Shown here in pieces: positions 1 through 10,512 of a DNA stretch of 64,000 nt. The notes under the pieces are model-generated. The model saw only the letters and a program-made list of their open reading frames with translations, searched no databases and was not told the origin of the DNA. Within the stretch, counting starts at the first letter, position 1; every line of letters starts with the position of its first letter. The DNA is from Kocuria flava. Lineage in GTDB: Bacteria > Actinomycetota > Actinomycetes > Actinomycetales > Micrococcaceae. A program made the position numbers and the translations under genes. The DNA lies in assembly GCF_001482365.1 (NCBI RefSeq), contig NZ_CP013254.1:3100001-3164000 (forward strand), read 5' to 3'.

Positions 1-1380
1 GGACGCCCCCCACTCCTCGCCCATGAACAGCATGGGGGTGAAGGGCTGGGTCAGCAGCAGCACCGCCCCGAGCACGAGCCGGTCGGCGTCGAGGCCCGCG
101 CTGATCCGGTCCCCGGCGGCGCGGTTGCCGACCTGGTCGTGGTTCTGGATGCAGGTGACGAACTGCCAGGTCCGCTGCCGGCGCTTGTCCACCGGCCGCC
201 CGTGGTGGCGGCCGCGGAAGGCCGACATGGTGCCGTTGTGGTAGAACGCCTCGCGCACCACCTTGTCGAGGCTGGCCAGGGAGCCGAAGTCCGCGTAGTA
301 GCCCTGGGTCTCCCCCGTGAGGGCGACGTGGGCGGCGTGGTGGAAGTCGTCGAGCCACTGCCCGGTCATGCCCAGGCCGTTCTCGTGCACGGGGGTGATC
401 ATCCGGGGGTCGTTGAGGTCGGACTCCGCGATCGTGAACAGCGGCTTGCCGGTCTCGGCGGCGACCCGCTCCACCCGCTCGGCGATCTCCTCGAGGATGT
501 GCACGGCGCGGTGGTCCTGCAGGGCGTGGACGGCGTCGAGCCGGAAGCCGTCCACGTGGTAGTCCCGCAGCCACATCTCCACGTTGTCGAGGATGTGCTC
601 GCGCACGCCGTCGGAGCCCCACCCGTCGAGGTTGATCAGGTCGCCCCAGCTGCTGGCGCCGGGCTTGAAGTAGTCGGCGAACAGCGGCAGGTAGTTCCCG
701 GAGGGGCCCAGGTGGTTGTAGACCACGTCCTGGACCACGCCCAGGCCCCGCTGGTGGCAGGCGTCCACGAAGCGCTGGTAGGCGGCGGGCCCGCCGTAGG
801 ACTCGTCGACGGTGTACCACAGCACGCCGTCGTAGCCCCAGTTGTGCTCGCCGTTGAAGCCGTTGACCGGCAGCAGCTCCACGAGGTCCACGCCGAGCTC
901 CACGAGGTGGTCCAGCCGCTCGATCGCCGAGTCGAGGGTGCCCTCGGGGGTGAAGGTCCCCACGTGCAGCTCGTAGACCACGGACCCGGCCAGGGCGCGG
1001 CCCGTCCAGGCGCCGTCGCCCCAGGCGTGCTCGGCGGGGTCGAAGGTGCAGGAGAGGTCGTGGACGCCCTGCGGCTGGCGGCGGGAGCGGGGGTCGGGCA
1101 GCACGTCGGAGACCTGGGTGCGCTCGTCGGGGGTGCCCTCGTCGAAGACCTTGGTGAGGACGTAGCCGTAGCGCACGGTCCCGGCGGGGACGTCGGCGTC
1201 GTCGGGCAGGGTCCACCAGCCCCGGCCGCGGCGGGCGGGGCCGCGCAGGGTGCCGGCGGGCAGGGTGGTGGCGGCGACCATGGGGTGGTCGACGCCCTCC
1301 ACCCGCACCGTCACGGCCTTGGCGTGGGGGGCCCAGACGTCGAAGCGGTCGAGGGAGGCGCGGTCGGTGGGGACGGTCAT
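1..1380 (-). CDS. treZ: Malto-oligosyltrehalose trehalohydrolase TreZ (3' end cut by window edge)
   Basis: Cleaves maltooligosyl trehalose, made by TreY, to release trehalose in the cytoplasm. The frame reads in from the ATG at 1380 and stays open to position 1, giving 460 visible residues; the C-terminus lies outside the window. GH13 hallmarks are readable: DVVYNHLG near residue 219, GFRLDAVHAL near 282 (nucleophile Asp), the IAESDLND region near 319 (acid/base Glu), and QNHDQVGNR near 416. The N-terminus begins MTVPTDRASLDRFDVWAP and looks like the family's beta-sandwich domain. The start overlaps the treY stop by one base (TGATG), so the two are translationally coupled. The pairing with treY excludes a plain alpha-amylase. 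Confidence 0.95.
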   Translation of the reverse strand, partial: MTVPTDRASLDRFDVWAPHAKAVTVRVEGVDHPMVAATTLPAGTLRGPARRGRGWWTLPDDADVPAGTVRYGYVLTKVFDEGTPDERTQVSDVLPDPRSRRQPQGVHDLSCTFDPAEHAWGDGAWTGRALAGSVVYELHVGTFTPEGTLDSAIERLDHLVELGVDLVELLPVNGFNGEHNWGYDGVLWYTVDESYGGPAAYQRFVDACHQRGLGVVQDVVYNHLGPSGNYLPLFADYFKPGASSWGDLINLDGWGSDGVREHILDNVEMWLRDYHVDGFRLDAVHALQDHRAVHILEEIAERVERVAAETGKPLFTIAESDLNDPRMITPVHENGLGMTGQWLDDFHHAAHVALTGETQGYYADFGSLASLDKVVREAFYHNGTMSAFRGRHHGRPVDKRRQRTWQFVTCIQNHDQVGNRAAGDRISAGLDADRLVLGAVLLLTQPFTPMLFMGEEWGAS

Positions 1381-3737
1381 CAGGAGTCCTTCCGGCGCAG
1401 CAGCGCCACGGGGTAGTCGGAGAGCAGGTCGGCCACGGCGACGGTGCCGGTGTGCGGGCGGGCCGTGAGGACGTCCTCCCACGACCCGGCGGGCAGGGCG
1501 AGGGTCTCCTCCGTGAAGCCGCCGCGCGCGGCCAGGCCCAGGGGCAGCCGGGTGACGACCGTGACGGCGCCGCCGCGGTCGAAGGCGAACACGTGCTCGG
1601 CCCGGGGTCCGGAGGCCTGCAGGGGGCTGTAGCCGGTGAACAGCTCGGGCCGGTCGCGGCGCAGCCGCAGCGCCCGGGAGGTCACGAGCAGCTTCGCGGC
1701 GCCGTCGGGGCCGACGGCGGGCCTGGCCTCGTCGCTGCCGGGGGCGGCGGCGTCGAGGCGGGCGAGCACGCGGGCGCGCTCCTCGAAGTCGACGGGCCGG
1801 CGGTTGTCGGGGTCCACGAGGGACTCGGCCCACAGCTCGGCCCCCTGGTAGACGTCCGGCACGCCGGGCATCGTGAGCTGGACCAGCTTCGCGGCGAGCC
1901 CGTTGGACCACCCGGCGGCGGTGACGTGCTCGGCGAAGCCCTCGACGACGGCGCGCATCTCGGGGTCGTGCAGGACGTGGTCGAGGAAACGGGTCAGCCG
2001 CGCCTCGAAGTCCTCGTCGCCGTCGACCCACGCGGTCGAGACCCCCGCCTCGCGGGCCGCCTTGAGCGCGTAGTCGGTCAGGCGCTCCTGGTCCAGCGGC
2101 CAGGCCCCCACCGCGGTCTGCAGGACGAGGTTGACGAGCGGGCCGTCGCCCACGCGCGTGCCCCGCTCCTCGGCGAGGCGCTTGACGGTGCCCACGACGC
2201 CCGCCCACTGCTCGGCGGCCTCGGCGAGCACCGTGATGCGGGCGCGCACCGCCTCGGAGCGCTTGGTGTCGTGGGTGGACAGCGTGGTCATCGCGGCCGG
2301 CTCCTCGGCGGCCCGGCGGGCGAGCTCGTCGTGGGCCTCGGCGGGGGTCAGGGAGAAGTGCGAGGGGTCGCCGCCGACCTCGGTCAGGGAGGTCAGCCGG
2401 GGGAAGCGGTAGAACGCGGTGTCCTCCACGCCCTTGGCCACGACCATCCCGGAGGTCTGCTGGAAACGGCGGGCGAGCTCGCCGAGCTCGGCCTCGTCCG
2501 TGGCCCCGGCCCCGAGCAGCCCGCCCAGGGTGGCGACGGCGTCCGAGAGGTCCGGGCGCCGCTCCCGGGCCGCGTCGAGGGCCGCCCGCAGGTGCTCGGC
2601 CCCCTCGGGCAGGTAGCTGCGGTAGACGGGGAAGTTCGCGAGGACCTCCGCGAGCGCGTCCTCGGCGGTCTCCGGGGCGAGCCCGGCGTCGGCGGGCACG
2701 AGGCGGGCCAGGCGCCGCACCTCGGCGTGCAGGCCGCGGTCGGCCATGGCGCGCTTGGTGCCGTGGATCAGCTCGTCCCAGTGCACGGGCTCCCCGTCGC
2801 GCAGCCGGGCGTCGAGGCTCGTGAGCGCGTACTCCCCCGCGGGGTCGGTGAGCAGCCGGTCGATCGTGCCCAGCGCGTCGTAGCCGGTGGTGCCCGCGGT
2901 GGCCCAGCCGCGGGGCAGCCGCTCGCCGGGCTCGAGGATCTTCTCGACCACGACCCACGCGCCGCCGGTGAGCTCCGCCAGCTGCTCGAGGTACCCGCCG
3001 GGGTCGCGCAGCCCGTCCGGGTGGTCGATGCGCAGGCCGTCGACGAGGCCTTCGTCGAACCAGCGGCGGATCTCGGCGTGGGAGGCCTCGAAGACCTCGG
3101 GGTCCTCCACGCGCACCCCCGCGAGGGTCGCGACCGTGAAGAAGCGGCGGTAGTTGAGCTCGTCGTCGCCGCGGCGCCAGTCGATCAGCTCGTAGTGCTG
3201 GCGGGCGTGGACGGCGCGGGCGTCCTCGCCCTCGGTCCACGTGCCCTCGGCGAGCGGGTAGACGTTGTCGTAGTAGCGCAGCGTGCCGTCCTCGACGCGC
3301 AGCCGGTCGAGCTCGTCCGCGCCGTCGCCGAGCACGGGGATCAGCACCTTGCCGCCGCCGGCGTCCCAGTCGACGTCGAAGGCGCGCGCCCAGGGCGAGG
3401 CCTGCCCCTGCTCGAGCAGCGACCACCACCAGGGGTTCTCCCGGGGCACGGCGACGCCCTGGTGGTTGGGCACGACGTCGACGACCACGCCCATGCCCTT
3501 CGCGTGCGCGGCGTCGGCGAGCGCCCGCAGCCCCTCGGGGCCCCCGCGGACGGGGTCGACCTCCTGCGGGGAGGCGACGTCGTAGCCGTGGTCGGATCCG
3601 CCCACGGCCCGCAGGACCGGGGAGAGGTAGACCCAGTCGGCGCCGAGGTCGTGGAGGTAGTCCACGAGTCCCGCGGCCCGGTCCAGGGTCAGGTCGGAGG
3701 TGATCTGCAGTCGGTAGGTCGATGTCGGTGTGCGCAC
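1380..3737 (-). CDS. treY: Malto-oligosyltrehalose synthase TreY
   Basis: Intramolecular transglucosylase that turns the reducing end of a maltodextrin into an alpha,alpha-1,1 linkage. It supplies the substrate of the overlapping treZ. The product is 785 residues, the usual TreY size. It opens with TSTYRLQ and carries GH13 motifs VDVVPNHQGV (near 95), GLRIDHPDGL (near 235), VVEKILEPGE (near 262) and LSTHDTKRSE (near 490). The start is a GTG. A CAGACT hexamer ends 6 nt before it and no Shine-Dalgarno is visible, so a leaderless transcript is possible. A strong terminator separates it from glgX upstream. Confidence 0.96.
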   Translation of the reverse strand: MRTPTSTYRLQITSDLTLDRAAGLVDYLHDLGADWVYLSPVLRAVGGSDHGYDVASPQEVDPVRGGPEGLRALADAAHAKGMGVVVDVVPNHQGVAVPRENPWWWSLLEQGQASPWARAFDVDWDAGGGKVLIPVLGDGADELDRLRVEDGTLRYYDNVYPLAEGTWTEGEDARAVHARQHYELIDWRRGDDELNYRRFFTVATLAGVRVEDPEVFEASHAEIRRWFDEGLVDGLRIDHPDGLRDPGGYLEQLAELTGGAWVVVEKILEPGERLPRGWATAGTTGYDALGTIDRLLTDPAGEYALTSLDARLRDGEPVHWDELIHGTKRAMADRGLHAEVRRLARLVPADAGLAPETAEDALAEVLANFPVYRSYLPEGAEHLRAALDAARERRPDLSDAVATLGGLLGAGATDEAELGELARRFQQTSGMVVAKGVEDTAFYRFPRLTSLTEVGGDPSHFSLTPAEAHDELARRAAEEPAAMTTLSTHDTKRSEAVRARITVLAEAAEQWAGVVGTVKRLAEERGTRVGDGPLVNLVLQTAVGAWPLDQERLTDYALKAAREAGVSTAWVDGDEDFEARLTRFLDHVLHDPEMRAVVEGFAEHVTAAGWSNGLAAKLVQLTMPGVPDVYQGAELWAESLVDPDNRRPVDFEERARVLARLDAAAPGSDEARPAVGPDGAAKLLVTSRALRLRRDRPELFTGYSPLQASGPRAEHVFAFDRGGAVTVVTRLPLGLAARGGFTEETLALPAGSWEDVLTARPHTGTVAVADLLSDYPVALLRRKDS

Positions 3738-3772
3738 GCCCCAAGTCTGTCGGGAACACCCCCGAAACGCCA

Positions 3773-3808
3773 GCAGGCTTGCGACCCGTTGCCGGGTCGC
3801 AAGCCTGC
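3773..3808 (-). terminator. Terminator after glgX
   Basis: A perfect 16-bp stem (arms 3773-3788 and 3793-3808, loop TTGC) starts about 30 nt beyond the glgX stop. It separates glgX from treYZ. No U-tract follows, as is common for actinobacterial GC-rich terminators. Confidence 0.85.
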
Positions 3809-3836
3809 CGGTGTCCCGCCGGGCGGGCTCAGCGCG

Positions 3837-6023
<2,187 letters not shown>

Positions 6024-6092
6024 GGGCTTCTCCTGTCGCGCCCGCCGGCCGGGGGCGACCGTCAGCGGGCTGTTGGTGGTGACGTGGGGTTA

Positions 6093-6098
6093 ACCATA
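6093..6098 (-). promoter_or_regulatory. Putative glgX promoter -10 box
   Basis: TATGGT (minus strand) fits TAnnnT and lies about 70 nt before the glgX ATG in an otherwise empty 158-bp gap. No convincing -35 box is visible. Confidence 0.4.
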
Positions 6099-6181
6099 GC
6101 CGCCCGCCGGGGCGCCCCCGTGCGGACGGGCGCCGCGCACGCGGGCGTCCGGGCGGGGGCGGGAGCGTCCGGCGCGGGGTC

Positions 6182-7744
6182 TCAGGCGCGGGCGCGCAGC
6201 ACGTCCCGCACCCGTTGCGCGAGGACCGTGGGCGGGACCGGGCCGAGGCCCCCGAGGCGGGAGGCCTGCCCGTGCACGGCGACCGCGAGCGCGGCGGCCA
6301 CGGCGAAGCGGTTCTCCCCGCGCGCCCACGACCCCGCGGCGGCGAAGGCGTCGGGGTGCTCGGCGCACGCGGCGAGCACCGCGCCCATGACCCCGGCGAG
6401 GGTGTCCCCGCTGCCGGCGGTCGCCAGCCAGGGGCTGCCGTCGGCCTGGGTGAGCAGCAGGCCGCCGGGGGCGGCCACGACCGTGGTGGCGCCCTTGAGG
6501 ACGACGACGGCGCCCGTGGCCGCGGCGGCCGCCGCCGCCCACCGGGCCGGCTCGGCCTCGACGCCCTCGCGCTCGGGGGCCTCCTCGAGCACGCCGAGCG
6601 CGGCCAGCCACGCGAGCACCTGGGCCAGCTCGCCGGCGTGGGGGGTGAGGACCTTCCCGGGGCCCAGGGCGCCGTCGGCGGCGGCGCGCGCGGCCGCGCC
6701 GAGCGCCCCGGCGTCGACGACCGCGGGGACGGCGCCGGTGAGCACCGCGTCGATGCGCGACTCCTGGGCGGGGTCCCCGACCGCCCCGGGGCCGACCACC
6801 CACGCCTGGACGTGGACCTCGGTCGGGTGGTCCTCGGAGGCGACGACCTCCGGGCTGGTCAGGCACACGAGCCGGCGGGTCTCCGGGTCCCCGAGGTGGC
6901 GCACCATCCCGGCGCCGGCGTCGACGGCGGCGCGGGTGCACATCAGGGCGGCCCCGGGGTAGGTGGCCGAGCCGGCGACGACGCCGACCACCCCGCGGGA
7001 GTACTTGTGGGAGCCGGCGCCGGGGCGCGGCCACAGGGCGGCGACGTCCTCGGGTTCGAGCCGGCGCAGCGCCGGGGCGGGCAGGGCGGGCTCGAGGCCC
7101 AGCGGCACGGTGACGGCCCGCCCGCACAGGGCCTCCCCCGGCGGCAGCAGCAGCCCGGCCTTGGCCGACCCGAAGCTGACGGTGGTGCCGGCGGGCAGGA
7201 CGGGCCCGTGCACCGCACCGGTGTCGGCGCCGACCCCGGAGGGGACGTCGCAGGCCACGACCTCGGGGCCGGCGCCGTCGGGCAGGCCGTCGAGGACCTC
7301 CTGGACCAGCGCGGCGGCGGCCCCGCGCAGCCCGCCCCGGGCGCCGGTGCCCAGCACGGCGTCGACCACGAGGTCCGCGGCCAGCACCCGCCCGGCCGCG
7401 CCGGCGCCCTCGGGGCCGCCGAGGGACAGGACCCGTCCGCCGGCGGCCCGCAGGGCGGCCTCGCCCTCCGGGTGGAGCCGGTCGCCGGTGGCGACCGCGA
7501 GCACGGCCGCACCCCGGCGGGCCAGCTCGGCGCCGGCCCACAGGCCGTCCCCGCCGTTGTTGCCGGTGCCGGCCAGGACCACGACCCGGGCCCCGGCCAC
7601 CTTCCCGCGGCGTTCCCGCAGCCGGCGCGAGCACGCCAGGGCCAGGCCGTGGGCGGCCCGGCGCATCAGGGCGGGCCCGTCGCCGCGCTCGAGGAAGGGG
7701 GTCTCGGCGGCGCGCACCTGCGCGCCGGTGTGCGCCTCGATCAC
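6182..7744 (-). CDS. nnr: Bifunctional NAD(P)H-hydrate epimerase / ADP-dependent dehydratase
   Basis: Repairs hydrated NADH/NADPH: the N-terminal half epimerises NAD(P)HX and the C-terminal half dehydrates it using ADP. The product is 520 residues. The N-terminal domain has TGNNGGDGLWAG (near 60-71) and VACDVPSGV. The C-terminal ribokinase-like domain has HKYSRGVVGVVAGS (near 250), LTPHAGE, LKGATT and TAGSGDTLAGV (near 450), so both activities look intact. The ATG overlaps the end of acpS by 4 bp (ATGA), the same coupling seen in many bacteria. Confidence 0.95.
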   Translation of the reverse strand: MIEAHTGAQVRAAETPFLERGDGPALMRRAAHGLALACSRRLRERRGKVAGARVVVLAGTGNNGGDGLWAGAELARRGAAVLAVATGDRLHPEGEAALRAAGGRVLSLGGPEGAGAAGRVLAADLVVDAVLGTGARGGLRGAAAALVQEVLDGLPDGAGPEVVACDVPSGVGADTGAVHGPVLPAGTTVSFGSAKAGLLLPPGEALCGRAVTVPLGLEPALPAPALRRLEPEDVAALWPRPGAGSHKYSRGVVGVVAGSATYPGAALMCTRAAVDAGAGMVRHLGDPETRRLVCLTSPEVVASEDHPTEVHVQAWVVGPGAVGDPAQESRIDAVLTGAVPAVVDAGALGAAARAAADGALGPGKVLTPHAGELAQVLAWLAALGVLEEAPEREGVEAEPARWAAAAAAATGAVVVLKGATTVVAAPGGLLLTQADGSPWLATAGSGDTLAGVMGAVLAACAEHPDAFAAAGSWARGENRFAVAAALAVAVHGQASRLGGLGPVPPTVLAQRVRDVLRARA

Positions 7745-8148
7745 GCCGGGACCTGCCCCTCGTGGCCGGGCGCACCGGGGGCCGGGGCCTCCGGGGCGGT
7801 CCGCTCGGCGACGACCATGGCCATCGCGATCCCGCCGTCGTGGGTCATGGTCAGGTGCCAGCGGTCGATGCCCTGGCGGCGGGCCTCGTCCGCGACCGTG
7901 CCCTCGGTGCGCAGCACGGGCGCCCCGGAGGGGTCCTTCTCGATCCAGCAGTGCTGCCAGATCATCCCGGGCGGGGCCTTGAGGGCCTTGGCCGCCGCCT
8001 CCTTCGCGGCGAAGCGGGCGGCCAGCGAGCGCACGTGCAGTCCCCGCTCCCCCGGCGTGAAGAGCCGCTCCACGAGCCCGGGGGTGCGGGCGATCTGCGC
8101 CTCGAAGCGGGCGACGTCCACCACGTCGATGCCGGTGCCGATGATCAT
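7741..8148 (-). CDS. acpS: Holo-[acyl-carrier-protein] synthase
   Basis: Transfers 4'-phosphopantetheine from CoA to apo-ACP, activating fatty acid synthesis. The product is 135 residues, the normal AcpS size. The Mg-binding motif GTGIDVVDVARFE is at residues 3-15, and FAAKEAAAKAL (near 46-56) holds the catalytic Glu. It is the first gene of an acpS-nnr pair with a 4-bp overlap. The ATG lies 6 nt after a TAGGGT -10-like box and has no Shine-Dalgarno, which suggests a leaderless mRNA. Confidence 0.96.
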   Translation of the reverse strand: MIIGTGIDVVDVARFEAQIARTPGLVERLFTPGERGLHVRSLAARFAAKEAAAKALKAPPGMIWQHCWIEKDPSGAPVLRTEGTVADEARRQGIDRWHLTMTHDGGIAMAMVVAERTAPEAPAPGAPGHEGQVPA

Positions 8149-8154
8149 GGCCCC

Positions 8155-8160
8155 ACCCTA
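8155..8160 (-). promoter_or_regulatory. Putative acpS -10 box, leaderless start
   Basis: TAGGGT on the minus strand ends 6 nt before the acpS ATG. A transcript starting about 7 nt downstream of a -10 box would begin at the start codon. Confidence 0.45.
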
Positions 8161-8218
8161 GCCGCGCGGCACGGCGGCGTGGCGCACGAGGGCGGGCGCT
8201 GCACGCGGGGTCCGGGGC

Positions 8219-8300
8219 GGCAGGACGGGGGCCGGGGCGCCGAGGACGGCAGGACGGGGGCCGGGGCGCCGGGGACGGCAGGACGGCGGCCGGGGCGACC
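8219..8300. repeat. 29-bp direct repeat, about 2.8 copies
   Basis: Copies begin at 8219, 8248 and 8277, with the core GGCAGGACGGGGGCCGGGGC. They lie in the 358-bp gap between acpS and glmS (8149-8506). A second, 18-bp repeat is at 8397-8414 and 8442-8459. No gene is visible in this gap; it otherwise holds only the glmS terminator. Confidence 0.8.
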
Positions 8301-8447
8301 GGCTGCGGCGGCCCCGGCCGCGGGTGCGCGGTCTGCGGCTCCGGCCGGCGTGCGGGCTCCCCGGCCCGGGCGAGGTCCTGCCCCTGGGCCTGCCCCCGGA
8401 CGGCCGCCGGCCCGACCTCGGTCCCGCCCCCGTCCCACCCGCGGACG

Positions 8448-8488
8448 GCCGCCGGCCCGCCGCCCGGCGGGGGCGGCGGGCCGGCGGC
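8448..8488 (-). terminator. Terminator after glmS
   Basis: A perfect 18-bp, almost purely G/C stem (arms 8448-8465 and 8471-8488, 5-nt loop) starts 18 nt beyond the glmS stop codon. It has no U-tract. Confidence 0.85.
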
Positions 8489-8506
8489 ACCGTGCGGCGG
8501 CGGGGG

Positions 8507-10384
8507 CTACTCGACGGTGACGGACTTCGCGAGGTTGCGCGGCTGGTCGACGTCGTAGCCCTTGGCGGTGGCCAGCTCGCAGGCGAAGATCTGCAGCGGG
8601 ACCGTGGCCAGCAGCGGCTGGAGCAGCGTCGGGGCCTGCGGGACGCGGAAGACGTGGTTGGCGTAGTCCGCGACGGCCTCGTCCCCCTCCTCGGCGATCA
8701 CGATGGTCACCGCGCCGCGGGCGCGGATCTCCTGGATGTTGGAGACGACCTTGGCGTGCAGGGAGTCGCGGCCCCGCGGGGAGGGCACGATCACGAAGAC
8801 CGGCTGGCCCTCCTCGATCAGGGCGATGGGCCCGTGCTTGAGCTCGCCGGCCGCGAAGCCCTCCGCGTGGATGTAGGCGATCTCCTTGAGCTTCAGCGCG
8901 CCCTCGAGCGCGACCGGGTAGCCCACGTGGCGGCCGAGGAAGAGCACCGAGGCGGCGTCCTTCATCTGCTGGGCCAGGGACTTGACCTGGTCCTGGGTGT
9001 CGATGACGGCCTGGATCTTCGCCGGCATCGCCTCGAGCTCGGCGAGGATGCCCGCGATCTCGTCCTTGTACTTGTTCCCGCGCAGCTGGGCCAGGTAGAG
9101 GCCCAGGAGGTAGGCGGCGGTGATCTGGGCGAGGAACGCCTTGGTCGAGGCGACCGCGATCTCCGGGCCGGCGTGGGTGTACAGCGCCGCGTCGGCCTCC
9201 CGGGGGATGGTCGAGCCATTGGTGTTGCAGATCGCCACGACCTTCGCGCCCTGCTCCTGGGCGTGCCGGACCGCCATGAGGGTGTCCATGGTCTCCCCCG
9301 ACTGGGAGAGGGCCACCACGAGGGTGCGCTCGTCGACGATGGGGTCGCGGTAGCGGAACTCGTGGGCCAGCTCGACCTCGGTGGGGATCCGGCACCAGTG
9401 CTCGATCGCGTAGCGGGCGACCTGGCCCGCGTAGGCGGCGGTGCCGCAGGCGACGACGACGATCTTGTCCACCGCGCGCAGCACGGACTCGTCGATCTTC
9501 AGCTCGTCGAGGACCAGGTTCCCCTCGGGGTCGGTGCGGCCCATGAGGGTCTGCTCCACGGCCATGGGCTGCTCGTTGATCTCCTTCTCCATGAAGGAGG
9601 GGAAGCCGCCCTTCTCGGCGGCGGCGGCGTCCCACAGCACCTCGAAGGGCTTGCCCTCGGCGGGCCGGCCCTCGAAGTCGGTGATCTCGTAGCCCTCGGC
9701 GGTGATCGACACGACCTGGTCCTGGCCGAGCTCCACCGCGCGGCGGGTGTGGTCGATGAACCCGGAGACGTCCGAGCCGAGGAAGTTCTCGCCCTCCCCC
9801 AACCCGAGCACGAGCGGGGAGTTGCGGCGGGCGGCCACGACGCGGCCGGGATGGTCGACGTGCACGGCGAGGATCGTGAAGGCGCCCTCGAGCCGGCGGG
9901 CCGTGGCCTGGACGGCGGCCACGAGATCCTGGTCGCCGAGGTCGTTGTAGGTCTCCGCGAGCAGCGCGGCGGCGACCTCGGTGTCCGTCTCCGAGGTGAA
10001 GGCGTGGCCCTTCTCGGCGAGCTCCTGCTTGAGCTCGGCGAAGTTCTCGATGATCCCGTTGTGGATCACGGCCAGCCGGCCGCCGTCGACGACGTGCGGG
10101 TGGGCGTTGAGGTCGGTGGGCCCGCCGTGGGTCGCCCACCGGGTGTGGCCGATGCCCGTGGCGGAGGCGGGCAGCGGGTCGCGGCGCAGCTCCTCCTCGA
10201 GGTTGGCCAGCTTGCCGGCCTTCTTGCGGTGGCCGATCGCACCGTCCGCCACGACGGCGACGCCGGCCGAGTCGTAGCCGCGGTACTCCAGCCGGCGCAG
10301 GCCCTCCACGAGGACGTCCAGGGCGCCGTGCGAGGTCTCGGCCGAGGGGGAGGCCGGGCCCACATATCCAACGATTCCACACAT
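8507..10384 (-). CDS. glmS: Glutamine-fructose-6-phosphate aminotransferase (isomerizing)
   Basis: First step of UDP-GlcNAc synthesis: fructose-6-P plus glutamine give glucosamine-6-P. The product is 625 residues. The start is fixed by MCGIVGYVG, because Cys2 must be the N-terminal nucleophile of the class II glutaminase domain. RLEYRGYDSAGVAV follows. Two SIS domains carry VACGTAAYAG and ALSQSGETMDT, and the protein ends AKSVTVE, the family's conserved tail. No glmS ribozyme-like leader is possible, because a TACTGT -10 box ends 7 nt before the ATG. glmM, the next enzyme of the pathway, is 6 kb away. Confidence 0.98.
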   Translation of the reverse strand: MCGIVGYVGPASPSAETSHGALDVLVEGLRRLEYRGYDSAGVAVVADGAIGHRKKAGKLANLEEELRRDPLPASATGIGHTRWATHGGPTDLNAHPHVVDGGRLAVIHNGIIENFAELKQELAEKGHAFTSETDTEVAAALLAETYNDLGDQDLVAAVQATARRLEGAFTILAVHVDHPGRVVAARRNSPLVLGLGEGENFLGSDVSGFIDHTRRAVELGQDQVVSITAEGYEITDFEGRPAEGKPFEVLWDAAAAEKGGFPSFMEKEINEQPMAVEQTLMGRTDPEGNLVLDELKIDESVLRAVDKIVVVACGTAAYAGQVARYAIEHWCRIPTEVELAHEFRYRDPIVDERTLVVALSQSGETMDTLMAVRHAQEQGAKVVAICNTNGSTIPREADAALYTHAGPEIAVASTKAFLAQITAAYLLGLYLAQLRGNKYKDEIAGILAELEAMPAKIQAVIDTQDQVKSLAQQMKDAASVLFLGRHVGYPVALEGALKLKEIAYIHAEGFAAGELKHGPIALIEEGQPVFVIVPSPRGRDSLHAKVVSNIQEIRARGAVTIVIAEEGDEAVADYANHVFRVPQAPTLLQPLLATVPLQIFACELATAKGYDVDQPRNLAKSVTVE

Positions 10385-10391
10385 GCGCTTC

Positions 10392-10397
10392 ACAGTA
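10392..10397 (-). promoter_or_regulatory. Putative glmS -10 box, leaderless start
   Basis: TACTGT (minus strand) is followed by exactly 7 nt and then ATG-TGT. There is no Shine-Dalgarno, so the mRNA probably starts at the AUG. Confidence 0.5.
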
Positions 10398-10452
10398 CCG
10401 CATGGATTCCGCCGCCCCGGGCAGGCCGCGACGGGCCACTTGGGGGGACACC

Positions 10453-10484
10453 GGGACGCCGTCCGGGGGACGGCGGCGGGTCCC
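10453..10484 (-). terminator. Possible terminator after mtlD
   Basis: An 8-bp stem (10457-10464 with 10468-10475) is extended by a 5-base outer match GGGAC/GTCCC. It lies about 30 nt past the mtlD stop and would separate the mtl operon from glmS. Confidence 0.5.
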
Positions 10485-10512
10485 GCAGGACGCTCCCGGG
10501 CGGGCCGGTCCG

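Noticed and set aside
8219..8300. Possible CRISPR-like array
   Set aside because: The 29-bp units are directly joined without spacers and there are no cas genes; it is a plain tandem repeat.
10385..10512. glmS ribozyme or riboswitch upstream of glmS
   Set aside because: The mRNA appears to start at or next to the AUG, and no ribozyme-like sequence is visible; such ribozymes are mainly known from Firmicutes.
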